Positions 6,662 through 14,177 are shown, numbered from the stretch's first letter. The stretch: DNA of 15,351 nucleotides from Sphaerochaeta sp. UBA5849 (GCA_002432715.1 DJGJ01000029.1:70349-85699); one strand, 5' to 3'. Notes: a model not told the origin generated them from the sequence alone. Numbers and translations are program-made.

Positions 6662-7186
6662 ATGAAGAAGCTTCTTGTCATATTATTGTTATTCGTATTG
6701 CTTCTCCCCCTTGGTGCGGATGAAATGCCCAAATTTCCTGCAGCGACCGTCTACCTTGTTGGAGAAATCAAACCCAAGGATTTGATGATTAGAATCTACA
6801 ATGAAGCGGGAGAAGAGCTTACCCGGGAAGATGCGCTGTTGAACTTCGAATTTCCCAATCTTGAAGAGTGGGAAGTCAGCCAAGCCCTCTATTTCCGCTA
6901 TTCTTCACATTTGGCCAAGCAGAAGGCTGGAAGGTTGATTTTTGCGATCGATGATCTTGCTCTCGATGATTACAATAGACTATGGACCACATTGGAACTT
7001 ACCTCTGAAAACAAGCTTACCTTTGTTGAGAATGGCAATACGTTCCATACTCAGTTCCCGGCCGGACCACAGGATGATGTCCCGATTGGGAAGCTTACCG
7101 TAAAGCTTCGCAAGAGAGCTGAGGATGTATTCTCTGCCGGAACCTATGCAGGTTCATTCATGATTAATTATACTGAAGGCAGTTAA
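6662..7186 (+). CDS. Small exported protein, divergent paralogue C
   Basis: A 174-residue protein starting MKKLLVILLLF, with a hydrophobic core to about residue 17 and probable cleavage near PLGAD. I chose ATG 6662 because GGAG (6652-6655) is 6 bases upstream; GTG 6650 and ATG 6656 would overlap that site. The mature region is more charged than in proteins A and B (EEL, REDALL, KLRKRAED), with no Cys and no further membrane helix. The shared ending FSAGTYAGSFMINYTEG aligns with SGAYESTVSIGI and PGEYEATISFSV of the two upstream genes, and a central Y-F-R-Y block aligns with their F-x-Y blocks. So it looks like a distant paralogue, perhaps a minor or cap subunit if the family forms a structure (inference). 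Exported protein is fairly sure; function unknown. Confidence 0.6.
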   Translation: MKKLLVILLLFVLLLPLGADEMPKFPAATVYLVGEIKPKDLMIRIYNEAGEELTREDALLNFEFPNLEEWEVSQALYFRYSSHLAKQKAGRLIFAIDDLALDDYNRLWTTLELTSENKLTFVENGNTFHTQFPAGPQDDVPIGKLTVKLRKRAEDVFSAGTYAGSFMINYTEGS

Positions 7187-7390
7187 TTCAGGCTTCAATG
7201 CTCTTTATTGCACCATTGGGATAATAAAACACGGTATTGGAAAAATAGTTGCAGAATTATGAAATTATAGTTTTACAGCCGGCTGAAAGCATGCAATAAT
7301 CAAGAGTGTCGTTGCTCGAGTCCAGTCCGAAGTATCCAGCGGGTGGACGCGTACCTTAGGAGAGGAGTCCTGGGGTTCTCAAGGAGGTTG
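7187..7390 (+). other. Intergenic region that may encode a small RNA or a long 3' leader
   Basis: About 200 non-coding bases end in a strong plus-strand terminator. A -10-like TATAGT (7266-7271) lacks a well-spaced -35. The segment 7318-7385 has several short complementary arms (GTCCA/TGGAC; CCTT and GAGA with TCTC and AAGG), so the RNA could be structured. It does not contain the conserved motifs of RNase P RNA, tmRNA or SRP RNA. It could equally be the untranslated tail of the exported protein C mRNA. Confidence 0.25.
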
Positions 7391-7424
7391 CCGCTACTCG
7401 GTTTCGGGTAGCGGTTTTTCTTTG
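7391..7424 (+). terminator. Strong intrinsic terminator overlapping the ROK stop codon
   Basis: A stem CCGCTAC/GTAGCGG extended by three inner pairs (7391-7400 and 7405-7414, loop GTTT), then TTTTTCTTT. The T tract is only on the plus strand. The left arm contains the stop codon of the minus-strand ROK gene, so the C-terminal codons of that protein double as the terminator. Confidence 0.85.
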
Positions 7425-8554
7425 TCCAGATTCTGCATTGTTTCCAGCATCTGTCGTTGAAACACCCATCGATCGAGTGCTGCTGCAATGCTTCCCAATA
7501 CCGAGCTCTGTTCCTTCAAGGCCGATCGGCAAATCGGAATGGAAGCCAGCTCATGATGGGCATGCTCACGATAGAACGTAGAGACCATTTGCAGGTATTG
7601 GTCATCCAAATTGGCAATTCCTCCACCAAGAATAATCTTTTGTGCCCCGGTCACTGCACTTGCCGCAATGAGGGCCATGGCCATGGCCCGGCATGCCTCT
7701 TGGAGAGATGTTTGCACTTCCTTTGCGTTGCTCTGAGCCAGTTGCTTGACTGAAAGTCCTTGATGTTTCTCGCTGAGGGCCCAGCCGGCACTCACCGTCT
7801 CCAAGCATCCGATGCCTCCGCAACGGCACAACCCGGTAGGAGCAATGGGAAGGTGTCCGAACCTGCTTTTCTCGGCCATAATTGAACTGCCGTTGTAAAA
7901 AGCACTTGCGATATGTTCACCCCAGTTGATGTAAAGAAAGTTGTTGGATTGTTCTTTTCCAAACCAACGCTCGGCCTCAACCATCGCCTGGACGTGGTGG
8001 ACCAGCAGGGTGGGCAGCTTGGTATGGACTTCGATGGCCTTCGCCAGGGGAATATCCTTCCAATCCCAGTACTCGTGGGAGACAATCGACTGGCCATCGG
8101 GGCTCACGCTTGCTGAAGTGGAGATGGCGATCCCGGCAATCTCAGTGGTGGCGAATTTGGTCAGCTTCATACAGGTTCTGATGATGGTCTCCCCCCACTG
8201 TTTGGGCTGCGGTTGCAGCGGTGTCGGAAGACGCTCGAAACGCAGGATTTTTCCCTGCAGGTCTGCAAGCAGAAACGTGGTTGTCCGGCTTCCCATATCG
8301 ACCCCCAGCACCAGGCGGGCATCAGATACCAACGAGAGTGCAGTAGGCCTCCTGCCGTTGCTGGTGGCAACCTTGCCCTGTTCCTCGACAAGTCCCTCTA
8401 TCAGAAGCTGTTCAACGATTTCACTGGTGGAGGGCTTGTTCAGATCAAGCAATCTGGCGATATCGGCTCGGCTGATTTCTCCCTGTTGGGAAAGCAAATT
8501 CAACACGCGCAGTCGATTAATGGTACGGGCGGTGGAGGGCAGTGAAAACTTCAT
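7394..8554 (-). CDS. ROK-family transcriptional repressor (NagC/XylR type) with degenerate kinase site
   Basis: A 386-residue protein. Residues 1-75 form a MarR-like winged helix (RTINRLRVLNLLS, SRADIARLLDLNKPSTSEIV). The ROK domain follows: a phosphate-loop-like LGVDMGSRTTT (83-93) and the zinc motif GH-x8-CRCGGIGC (H234, C243, C245, C250). The catalytic E-N-D-x-N segment of ROK sugar kinases reads VHHVQA (residues 185-190), so the catalytic Asp is replaced by His, and the usual GTGIG loop reads WGEHI. It is therefore a regulator, not a kinase. The sugar ligand is unknown. The start at 8554 fits family N-termini, although the AAGGTGGG site lies a long 13 bases away. It is divergent from htpG across a 102-base gap. 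Its usual target would be a neighbouring sugar operon, but none is adjacent here. Confidence 0.85.
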   Translation of the reverse strand: MKFSLPSTARTINRLRVLNLLSQQGEISRADIARLLDLNKPSTSEIVEQLLIEGLVEEQGKVATSNGRRPTALSLVSDARLVLGVDMGSRTTTFLLADLQGKILRFERLPTPLQPQPKQWGETIIRTCMKLTKFATTEIAGIAISTSASVSPDGQSIVSHEYWDWKDIPLAKAIEVHTKLPTLLVHHVQAMVEAERWFGKEQSNNFLYINWGEHIASAFYNGSSIMAEKSRFGHLPIAPTGLCRCGGIGCLETVSAGWALSEKHQGLSVKQLAQSNAKEVQTSLQEACRAMAMALIAASAVTGAQKIILGGGIANLDDQYLQMVSTFYREHAHHELASIPICRSALKEQSSVLGSIAAALDRWVFQRQMLETMQNLDKEKPLPETE

Positions 8555-8595
8555 GCATTGAGCATAGCCCACCTTCGGTTTTTTGTTAAGGACAA

Positions 8596-8624
8596 TTGCC
8601 GATGGCATGAAAAATCAGTATGTT
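8596..8624 (+). promoter_or_regulatory. Candidate htpG promoter
   Basis: TTGCCG (-35, 8596-8601), 17-base spacer, TATGTT (-10, 8619-8624). The -35 overlaps an imperfect palindrome GGACAATTGCC (8590-8600). No CIRCE element is present in the intergenic region, so HrcA control is not indicated. Confidence 0.45.
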
Positions 8625-8656
8625 TGCTTATATCCTTTTGGAGGCATGAAACTACA

Positions 8657-10540
8657 ATGGAACAAAAGAAGTTTAAGACTGAAGTGTCGGAGCTGCTTCA
8701 GCTCATCATCCACTCGCTCTACTCACACAAGGAAATATTCCTTCGCGAGTTGGTGTCCAACTCGTCCGATGCACTGGACAAACTAAAGTACCTCACCTTG
8801 ACCGATGAAAAATTCAAGGGTCTCTCCTTCGATCCGCGAATCGACATCTTCTTCACCGAAGAGGGCGACAAGCGCACGTTGACCATCAGCGACAACGGAT
8901 TGGGGATGAACCATGACGACCTGAGTGACAACTTGGGAACCATTGCCTCAAGCGGCACCAAGAAGTTCCTCGCTTCCTTGACCGAAGAACAGAAGAAGGA
9001 CAGCAACCTGATCGGTCAGTTCGGTGTAGGTTTCTATAGTGCATTCATGGTGGCCGAAAAGGTTGAGGTGATCAGTCGCAAGGCCGGTGAAGAGCAGGCT
9101 TGGAAGTGGAGCAGCACAGGTAAAGGCAGCTACACGCTCGAGGAAGCTGTCCGGGATGGTCATGGAACCACCATCACGCTCTATCTGAACGAGGAAGGCA
9201 ATGAGTATGCCAACCGTTGGCAGATCGAGCAGCTGGTGAAGAAGTACAGTGATCACATCGCCTATCCGATTTTCCTCTCCTATGACCAGACAACCTATGA
9301 CGACAAGAAGAAGGACAAGGATGGGAAGGCGGTAAAGAAAGTCGAACACAAGGTGGAGCAGATCAACAGCTCTTCGGCCTTGTGGAGGCGCAGCAAGAGT
9401 GAACTCACCGATGAGCAGTACAAGGAGTTCTACAAACAGTTGACCTACGACAGCGAAGACCCCCTTTTCTATGTTCATACACGAGCAGAAGGAGCCACCG
9501 AGTACACAACCCTGTTCTTCATCCCCTCCAAGGCACCGTTTGACCTGTACCATGCCGATTATCGTCCGGGCGTGAAGCTCTATGTGAAGCGCGTATATAT
9601 CACCGATGACGACAAGGAACTGCTTCCCACCTATCTGCGTTTTGTCCGGGGTATCATCGATAGCGAGGACCTCCCGCTGAACGTAAGCCGTGAGATTTTG
9701 CAGCAGAACAGGGTCATGAGTGCCATCCGCAATGCTTCGGTGAAGAAGCTGTTGGGTGAATTCCAGAAAATCAGCGAACAGAACCCCGAGCTCTACACCA
9801 AGTTCATCGAGCAGTTCAATCGTCCGCTCAAGGAAGGCCTCTATTCGGACTACGCCAACCGCGATGCACTGCTTGAGCTGGTTCGCTTCAAGTCCTCGTC
9901 GCAGGAAGGGTATGTCAGTCTTGCTTCCTACAAGGAGCGGATGCCCGCCGACCAGAAGTCGATCTATTACATCACCGGAGGAAAGGAGTCGACTCTCAAG
10001 GCAAGTCCCTTGCTCGAGTCCTATCGCAAGAAAGGCTTCGAGGTCCTGATCATGAGCGACGACATCGACGATATCGTTGTCGGGTCGATTGGAACGTACA
10101 AGGAGTTGCCGCTGAAGGCTATCAACAAGAGTGGTGCAGTGGATGACCTGAAAGAAGAGAAGGATGCCGAAAAGACCAAGGAGGCAAAGAGCCTGGTCAA
10201 GAAGATCAAGAAGGCTCTCGGCGACAAGGTCAAGGATGTAGTGGTCTCCTCTCGTCTTGTTGAATCACCTGCGGTGGTGGTTGTGGATGAGAACGATCCT
10301 TCGGTGCAGATGCAGCAGATTCTCAAGAGCATGGGACAAGACGACTTCGAGGATGTGAAACCCATCCTGGAAATCAACGTTGAAGACCCCATGATCAAGA
10401 AAATCGATGCAAGCGACGACGATCAGTACATCGAGGATCTTTGTTCGGTGTTGCTTGACCAGGCACTGCTTGCCGAGGGTGTCATGCCCAAGGACCCGGT
10501 TGCTTTCACCAAGAAGCTGCACAGTCTGCTCAGCAAGTAA
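8657..10540 (+). CDS. htpG: HtpG, Hsp90 molecular chaperone
   Basis: A 627-residue protein with the full Hsp90 layout: an N-terminal GHKL ATPase (to about 230), a middle domain, and a C-terminal dimerisation domain. ATP-site motifs are ELVSNSSDALDKL (31-43), DNGLGM (79-84), the lid GTIASSGTK and GQFGVGFYSAF (120-130). The middle domain has the conserved NVSREILQQNR segment with the catalytic Arg. The charged KKKDKDGK stretch near residue 220 replaces the eukaryotic linker. It is a cytosolic, homodimeric, ATP-dependent chaperone for late folding and stress protection; length is normal. The ATG at 8657 begins the family-typical MEQKKFKTEV; GGAGG lies 12 bases upstream, somewhat far, but earlier in-frame codons do not resemble HtpG. 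It is monocistronic, with a strong terminator after it. Confidence 0.97.
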   Translation: MEQKKFKTEVSELLQLIIHSLYSHKEIFLRELVSNSSDALDKLKYLTLTDEKFKGLSFDPRIDIFFTEEGDKRTLTISDNGLGMNHDDLSDNLGTIASSGTKKFLASLTEEQKKDSNLIGQFGVGFYSAFMVAEKVEVISRKAGEEQAWKWSSTGKGSYTLEEAVRDGHGTTITLYLNEEGNEYANRWQIEQLVKKYSDHIAYPIFLSYDQTTYDDKKKDKDGKAVKKVEHKVEQINSSSALWRRSKSELTDEQYKEFYKQLTYDSEDPLFYVHTRAEGATEYTTLFFIPSKAPFDLYHADYRPGVKLYVKRVYITDDDKELLPTYLRFVRGIIDSEDLPLNVSREILQQNRVMSAIRNASVKKLLGEFQKISEQNPELYTKFIEQFNRPLKEGLYSDYANRDALLELVRFKSSSQEGYVSLASYKERMPADQKSIYYITGGKESTLKASPLLESYRKKGFEVLIMSDDIDDIVVGSIGTYKELPLKAINKSGAVDDLKEEKDAEKTKEAKSLVKKIKKALGDKVKDVVVSSRLVESPAVVVVDENDPSVQMQQILKSMGQDDFEDVKPILEINVEDPMIKKIDASDDDQYIEDLCSVLLDQALLAEGVMPKDPVAFTKKLHSLLSK

Positions 10541-10553
10541 TCCAATTGAATCG

Positions 10554-10590
10554 GGCAGGGTGAAGATCATTTCTTTACCTTGCCTTTTTT
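10554..10590 (+). terminator. Intrinsic terminator after htpG
   Basis: A 12-bp stem (10554-10565 and 10573-10584, two or three G-T pairs, 7-base loop) followed by six T. It starts 13 bases past the stop codon. Confidence 0.9.
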
Positions 10591-10641
10591 GTGCCCTGAT
10601 GGTAGGTTCTCAGTATCTATTCTCAACAAGGATGTGTATAT

Positions 10642-11529
10642 ATGCACCCAGCAATCATGGCACTAAGCAGTGAGGCGGCTGTTTCTGATTCGTTCTTTGG
10701 ACAGCTCATGCATAAGATCGACGTATGGGCACAGCTTGGGCCGGTATCGTTTCTGATTACCTTGGGAACCGGCCTGCTCATGGTCTTGGTCGGTAAGATT
10801 CTCATTATTTGGCTGACCCGGATTCTGAAACGCTCGCTTGCACGGGCGAAGAAGATCAATGACCTGATGGCCCGTTTCATCCTGCAGCTGGTCAACATCA
10901 TCGGTTGGCTTTTCCTGATAGTAGTCTTTTTGCAACACATTGGCCTGGACATGGGACCGGTGCTTGCCGGACTGGGAATCACCGGTGTCATTCTTGGTTT
11001 CGCCTTCCAGGAGACCATCGGCAACCTGCTCAGCGGGGTGATGATCGTCATCAACGCTCCCTTCAGGATCGGGGACTACATCGAGACGGGATCCTTCAGC
11101 GGAACGGTCACCGACATGGATATGATTTGTGTCATCCTCTCAACTCCCGACAACAAGAAAATCACGATGTCCAACAAGCTGGTCTGGAGCAACCCCATCG
11201 TCAACTACTCGAACATCGAGCGGAGAAGGGTGGAACTTGCAGTCAGTGTTTCTTATCAGGCAGATCTCACCCTGGCCAAGCAGGTGATCAAGAACATTCT
11301 CGATTCCTATCCAGAAGTGCTTCCCGAGCCTGCGCCGGTCATTGAAGTAAACAAACTCAACACTTCCTCAATCGACTTTGTAGTCCGTCCCTGGACCAAG
11401 CCGGCTGACTATTGGAAGGTGTATTGGCGGTTCAATGGCGAAATACTTCAACGCCTTGCTGAAGCAGGGCTATCTGTTCCGTTCAATCAGCTTGATGTGC
11501 ACATCATTGATCAGCCGAAGATGAACTAG
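10642..11529 (+). CDS. mscS: Small-conductance mechanosensitive channel, MscS family
   Basis: A 295-residue inner-membrane protein of typical MscS length (E. coli MscS is 286). TM1 is about residues 35-58, TM2 about 80-100, and the pore helix TM3 about 105-137, with the glycine/alanine-rich GLGITGVILGFAFQETIGN and the PFRIGDY motif that opens the beta domain. The C-terminal cytoplasmic vestibule domain includes VDFVVRPW-like strands (SSIDFVVRPWTK). The channel would open under membrane tension and release solutes during hypo-osmotic shock. A ribosome binding site (AAGGA) lies 10 bases before the ATG. Its last 26 bases overlap the end of the minus-strand gene at 11504, tail to tail. An in-frame Met at residue 6 could be the true start. 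Confidence 0.9.
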   Translation: MHPAIMALSSEAAVSDSFFGQLMHKIDVWAQLGPVSFLITLGTGLLMVLVGKILIIWLTRILKRSLARAKKINDLMARFILQLVNIIGWLFLIVVFLQHIGLDMGPVLAGLGITGVILGFAFQETIGNLLSGVMIVINAPFRIGDYIETGSFSGTVTDMDMICVILSTPDNKKITMSNKLVWSNPIVNYSNIERRRVELAVSVSYQADLTLAKQVIKNILDSYPEVLPEPAPVIEVNKLNTSSIDFVVRPWTKPADYWKVYWRFNGEILQRLAEAGLSVPFNQLDVHIIDQPKMN

Positions 11530-12040
11530 CTTCCTTGCCAAGGCAATAACGCTCCAGCAAGGTGCAGAATTCCTTGGAGTCCGAGAGCAGGAACTTGCCA
11601 AGGTAGGACTTGGGTTTCCAGGCTTTTGAACCGAAGAGCAGGCTGATGATGCTGTCCTTCGTTTCGATCTCTACGGTGATGTTGGAGATTTTGTTGTTCT
11701 CCAACGTCTCGTAGTGCTGGCTGCAGCTGATGAACTCATCGTATCCAAACAGGTATTCGGCATCCTTGAGCACCACTGCAACCATGCGTTTCTTGGTATC
11801 GAAAGTGAGCAGGATACCGTCGTTCAGGTCATTGATATACCCCTGTTTACTATCAAACTCCAGTTTGTGTTGTTGCATGAGTTCGAAGGCTTTCTGCTCA
11901 AGCGAGCGCAGTGTCTGTTGATAATTTGCCTTTGCCCGATTCCTCTTCTTCTTGCCGATTGTCAATGCATAGAAGTTGAAAATGGTCACAACAGCCAGAA
12001 GCGCCAGAAGCAGGTATTGCAGAATGGGTGTATATGTCAT
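11504..12040 (-). CDS. Unrecognised membrane-anchored protein with basic linker
   Basis: A 178-residue protein of no family I recognise. It starts with a single membrane helix (YLLLALLAVVTIFNFYALTI, residues 9-28) followed at once by a basic patch KKKRNRAK, which predicts an N-out, C-in orientation. A helical stretch (about 35-70) leads into a beta-rich globular domain (GILLTFDTKKRMVAVV, EYLFGYDEF, ITVEIET), ending in a Ser-rich tail (SSSSADQ). The alternating strands with a final helix suggest a small PH-like or lipid-associated fold, as a guess only. The ATG at 12040 is chosen because the helix begins there. The upstream in-frame extension overlaps the divergent sigma54-activator gene. No good ribosome binding site is present; instead a hairpin lies directly before the start codon. 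Confidence 0.6.
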   Translation of the reverse strand: MTYTPILQYLLLALLAVVTIFNFYALTIGKKKRNRAKANYQQTLRSLEQKAFELMQQHKLEFDSKQGYINDLNDGILLTFDTKKRMVAVVLKDAEYLFGYDEFISCSQHYETLENNKISNITVEIETKDSIISLLFGSKAWKPKSYLGKFLLSDSKEFCTLLERYCLGKEASSSSADQ

Positions 12041-12041
12041 A

Positions 12042-12063
12042 GCCGACAATACCAAGAGTCGGC
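12042..12063. repeat. Inverted repeat in divergent start region
   Basis: Perfect 6-bp arms GCCGAC and GTCGGC separated by 10 bases. In the minus-strand mRNA this is a hairpin whose last base is one nucleotide from the AUG at 12040. On DNA it lies just upstream of the candidate plus-strand promoter at 12069. It may be an operator or a translational hairpin. Confidence 0.5.
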
Positions 12064-12068
12064 AAGCT

Positions 12069-12097
12069 TTGTAAAGAATGGCAGTCCATGCTACACT
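12069..12097 (+). promoter_or_regulatory. Candidate promoter of the sigma54 activator gene
   Basis: TTGTAA (12069-12074), 17-base spacer, TACACT (12092-12097): a moderate sigma70 match. Transcription would start right at the GGAG ribosome binding site, so the leader would be very short. Confidence 0.35.
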
Positions 12098-12115
12098 GGA
12101 CAGCGGAGCAACGTA

Positions 12116-13993
12116 GTGATAAAGATATTGATTGTTGTACCCTATCTTGAACTTCAACAGGCTTTCGAAGAGGTCCTTCACACCATTGACCTCCAAGACT
12201 TGTCAGTAAGCACTACGCATATTTTCGGAACTGATCCCCAGGTAATCCAGCCTCTTGATGCCGATATTATTGTGGCTCGAGGCATCACGGCTTCTGCAAT
12301 CGCCTTGCAAAAGCCTTCCGTGCACGTGGTTCCCATCAACTGGAGCAATGCCGATCTGCTTTCCGCTCTTTCCCAAGCGAAGGCCGTCTCAAATGGCGGT
12401 CGTATCGGCCTGATCTCCAACGAGCAGTTGTGCGGGCAGGATGAGCTGAGCACGCTGGTGGGCCGCGAGGTCTCCGTGTTCCAGGTAACCGACCAAAACG
12501 ATGTTCTCGAAGGTGTTTCTACGTTGCAGAAGCTGGGATGCACCATCTTCGTCGGGGGCCTGACCATGTGCAGGATCTGCGAGGAACGCAACCTTTCTTT
12601 CATCCATGTCAAGACTGGATACCAAGCGGTGGTACATGCAGTCAATGAGGCCGCAGCGGCCGCCCGTTCGCTGGAGCGGGCCCAGACCAGGGGGAACCTT
12701 CTGGGAACCCTGCTGAACAACGCAACGTATGCCTTGCTTGCCATAAACAGCAATGGTCAGATCATTGCAGGGAACCGGCAGGCTGAAAACTTGTTCGCCA
12801 AGAGTCCTTTGGAGGGCCTCCCGGTTGAAAAAGTGTACTTTTCCAGCAGGTGGGCCGAAGCGTTCAATTCCGGCAGCCCGAAGGAAGAGCTGGTAACCAT
12901 CAATGGACAACAGTGCCTGGTCACCCAGCAGCCGATCAGCATGGATGACAAGAAAGCAGGCTTCCTCTATACATTCCAGAATGCAGAAGCCATCAGACGG
13001 ACAGAGCACAAGATTCGAACCGAGCTGAACCGGAAGGGCTTGATCGCCCGGTATAGTTTCTCTGACATCGTTACCCGGAATCCCCATATGCTGGCCTTGG
13101 TTGAGAAGGCCAAGCGCTTCAGCCAGGTTCCTGGAACGGTGTTGCTTCTCGGTGAGACAGGAACCGGCAAGGAGTTGTTTGCCCAAAGCATCCACAACGC
13201 CTCCCCTCGGGCGAAAGAGCCCTTTGTTGCTGTAAACTGTGCAGCCCTGCCCGAACAATTGCTTGAAAGCGAGCTGTTCGGCTACACCGACGGTGCCTTC
13301 ACCGGAGCGGCGAAGGGGGGCAAGCCTGGACTTTTTGAGCTTGCACACAAGGGAACACTCTTTCTCGATGAAATTGCCGAGATGCCGATTGTCGTGCAGG
13401 CGAAGCTCTTGAGGGTCCTGCAGGAACGCGAGGTCCGAAAGATTGGTGCCGACACGGTTATTCCTGTTGATGTACGAATAATAAGTGCCGCAAACAATGC
13501 CATCATCGAGAAGGTGAGGGAAGGGACGTTCCGTCTCGACCTCTTCTATAGAATCAGCCTGTTGAGCCTGCAGTTGATACCCCTGCGAAACCGCCAAGAG
13601 GATATCGGTATTTTATTCAGGCATTTCGTCCAGCAATACTGCAGAAGGCATGGCTTGAAAGAACCGTTGCTCACCGATCAAGCAATAGCCGCGCTCAATG
13701 CCTTCTCCTGGCCGGGGAACATCCGTGAATTGAGAAATGCTGCAGAACGGCTTGCCATCCTGAATACATCCGATGTCGTCACCGTCAAGGAGATTGATCT
13801 GCTCGACATAGGCTCTACCAGTCTGCAGATGCATGATGAGCCCCAGAGGCAGGTTCGACGTAAGCCCAAGATATCGGATGAAGAGCTGTATCAGCAATTT
13901 CTTGCCAGTGGTTTGAGCCGGGATGTATTTGCCAGGCAGATGGGTATGAGCAGGACGACGCTGTGGCGTAAATTCACTGCACTCGAGCAATAA
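12116..13993 (+). CDS. PrpR-type sigma54-dependent transcriptional activator
   Basis: A 625-residue bacterial enhancer-binding protein. Residues 1-185 match the PrpR_N sensor domain (ligand-binding, periplasmic-binding-like, as in PrpR). Residues about 195-290 form a PAS domain (LLNNATYALLAINSNGQIIAGNR). The AAA+ domain follows: Walker A GETGTGKE (346-353), the sigma54-contact loop GAFTGA (393-398), Walker B GTLFLDE (413-419) and the R-finger segment RLDLFYR. A Fis-type helix-turn-helix (SRDVFARQMGMSRTTLWRKF) ends the protein. The start is GTG 12116, with GGAG 7 bases upstream; frame extension further left lies inside the divergent gene. PrpR_N regulators often control neighbouring catabolic operons, including those for four-carbon acid sugars. 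The next gene has a clear sigma54 promoter and half-site clusters upstream, so it is the probable target. The ligand is unknown. Confidence 0.92.
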   Translation: MIKILIVVPYLELQQAFEEVLHTIDLQDLSVSTTHIFGTDPQVIQPLDADIIVARGITASAIALQKPSVHVVPINWSNADLLSALSQAKAVSNGGRIGLISNEQLCGQDELSTLVGREVSVFQVTDQNDVLEGVSTLQKLGCTIFVGGLTMCRICEERNLSFIHVKTGYQAVVHAVNEAAAAARSLERAQTRGNLLGTLLNNATYALLAINSNGQIIAGNRQAENLFAKSPLEGLPVEKVYFSSRWAEAFNSGSPKEELVTINGQQCLVTQQPISMDDKKAGFLYTFQNAEAIRRTEHKIRTELNRKGLIARYSFSDIVTRNPHMLALVEKAKRFSQVPGTVLLLGETGTGKELFAQSIHNASPRAKEPFVAVNCAALPEQLLESELFGYTDGAFTGAAKGGKPGLFELAHKGTLFLDEIAEMPIVVQAKLLRVLQEREVRKIGADTVIPVDVRIISAANNAIIEKVREGTFRLDLFYRISLLSLQLIPLRNRQEDIGILFRHFVQQYCRRHGLKEPLLTDQAIAALNAFSWPGNIRELRNAAERLAILNTSDVVTVKEIDLLDIGSTSLQMHDEPQRQVRRKPKISDEELYQQFLASGLSRDVFARQMGMSRTTLWRKFTALEQ

Positions 13994-14017
13994 GAACAAA
14001 TTACCTTGGATGCGTGT

Positions 14018-14074
14018 ATGTTGCATTGATGTTGCAAATGAAACATGTAACAAAATATTGAAACAATGAAACAA
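14018..14074. promoter_or_regulatory. Candidate enhancer half-site cluster for the sigma54 activator
   Basis: Two direct copies of ATGTTGCA (14018-14025, 14029-14036), 11 bases apart, are followed by three copies of TGAAACA(A/T) (14039, 14059, 14067), which read as near-complements of the first motif. The cluster is about 150-210 bases upstream of the predicted transcription start, the usual distance for enhancer sites of sigma54 activators. Confidence 0.45.
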
Positions 14075-14100
14075 GTATCTACCACAACCCAATTTTTATG

Positions 14101-14123
14101 CGAAACTTATGCTCACAGTTTCG
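14101..14123. repeat. GAAAC inverted repeat upstream of the sigma54 promoter
   Basis: Arms CGAAACT (14101-14107) and AGTTTCG (14117-14123), 9-base spacer. No T tract follows, so a terminator is unlikely. It shares the GAAAC core with the half-site cluster just upstream and could be a further activator site. Confidence 0.4.
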
Positions 14124-14149
14124 TATTTGGTTCCTTAACCACAAAATAC

Positions 14150-14159
14150 TTGTATACAA
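14150..14159. promoter_or_regulatory. FadR/GntR-type operator 1 (TTGTATACAA)
   Basis: A perfect 10-bp palindrome. The core equals that of the site at 4593-4600 near the GntR gene. Its centre is 29 bp from the second copy, close to three helical turns, so two dimers could bind on a similar face. Confidence 0.55.
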
Positions 14160-14177
14160 AAGCATAAGAAAATCAAA

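Noticed and set aside
7187..7390. 6S RNA, SRP RNA, RNase P RNA or tmRNA in the gap before the ROK gene
   Set aside because: None of the conserved sequence motifs of SRP, RNase P or tmRNA is visible, and a 6S fold could not be established by eye; kept only as an unnamed small RNA candidate.
8555..8656. CIRCE heat-shock element upstream of htpG
   Set aside because: Looked for the TTAGCACTC inverted repeat and did not find it; only an imperfect GGACAATTGCC palindrome is there.
12389..13597. Long minus-strand open frame (about 400 codons) opposite the sigma54 activator
   Set aside because: It is antisense to clear AAA+ and PrpR_N coding sequence, has no ribosome binding site and no recognisable domain; it is a by-product of codon use.
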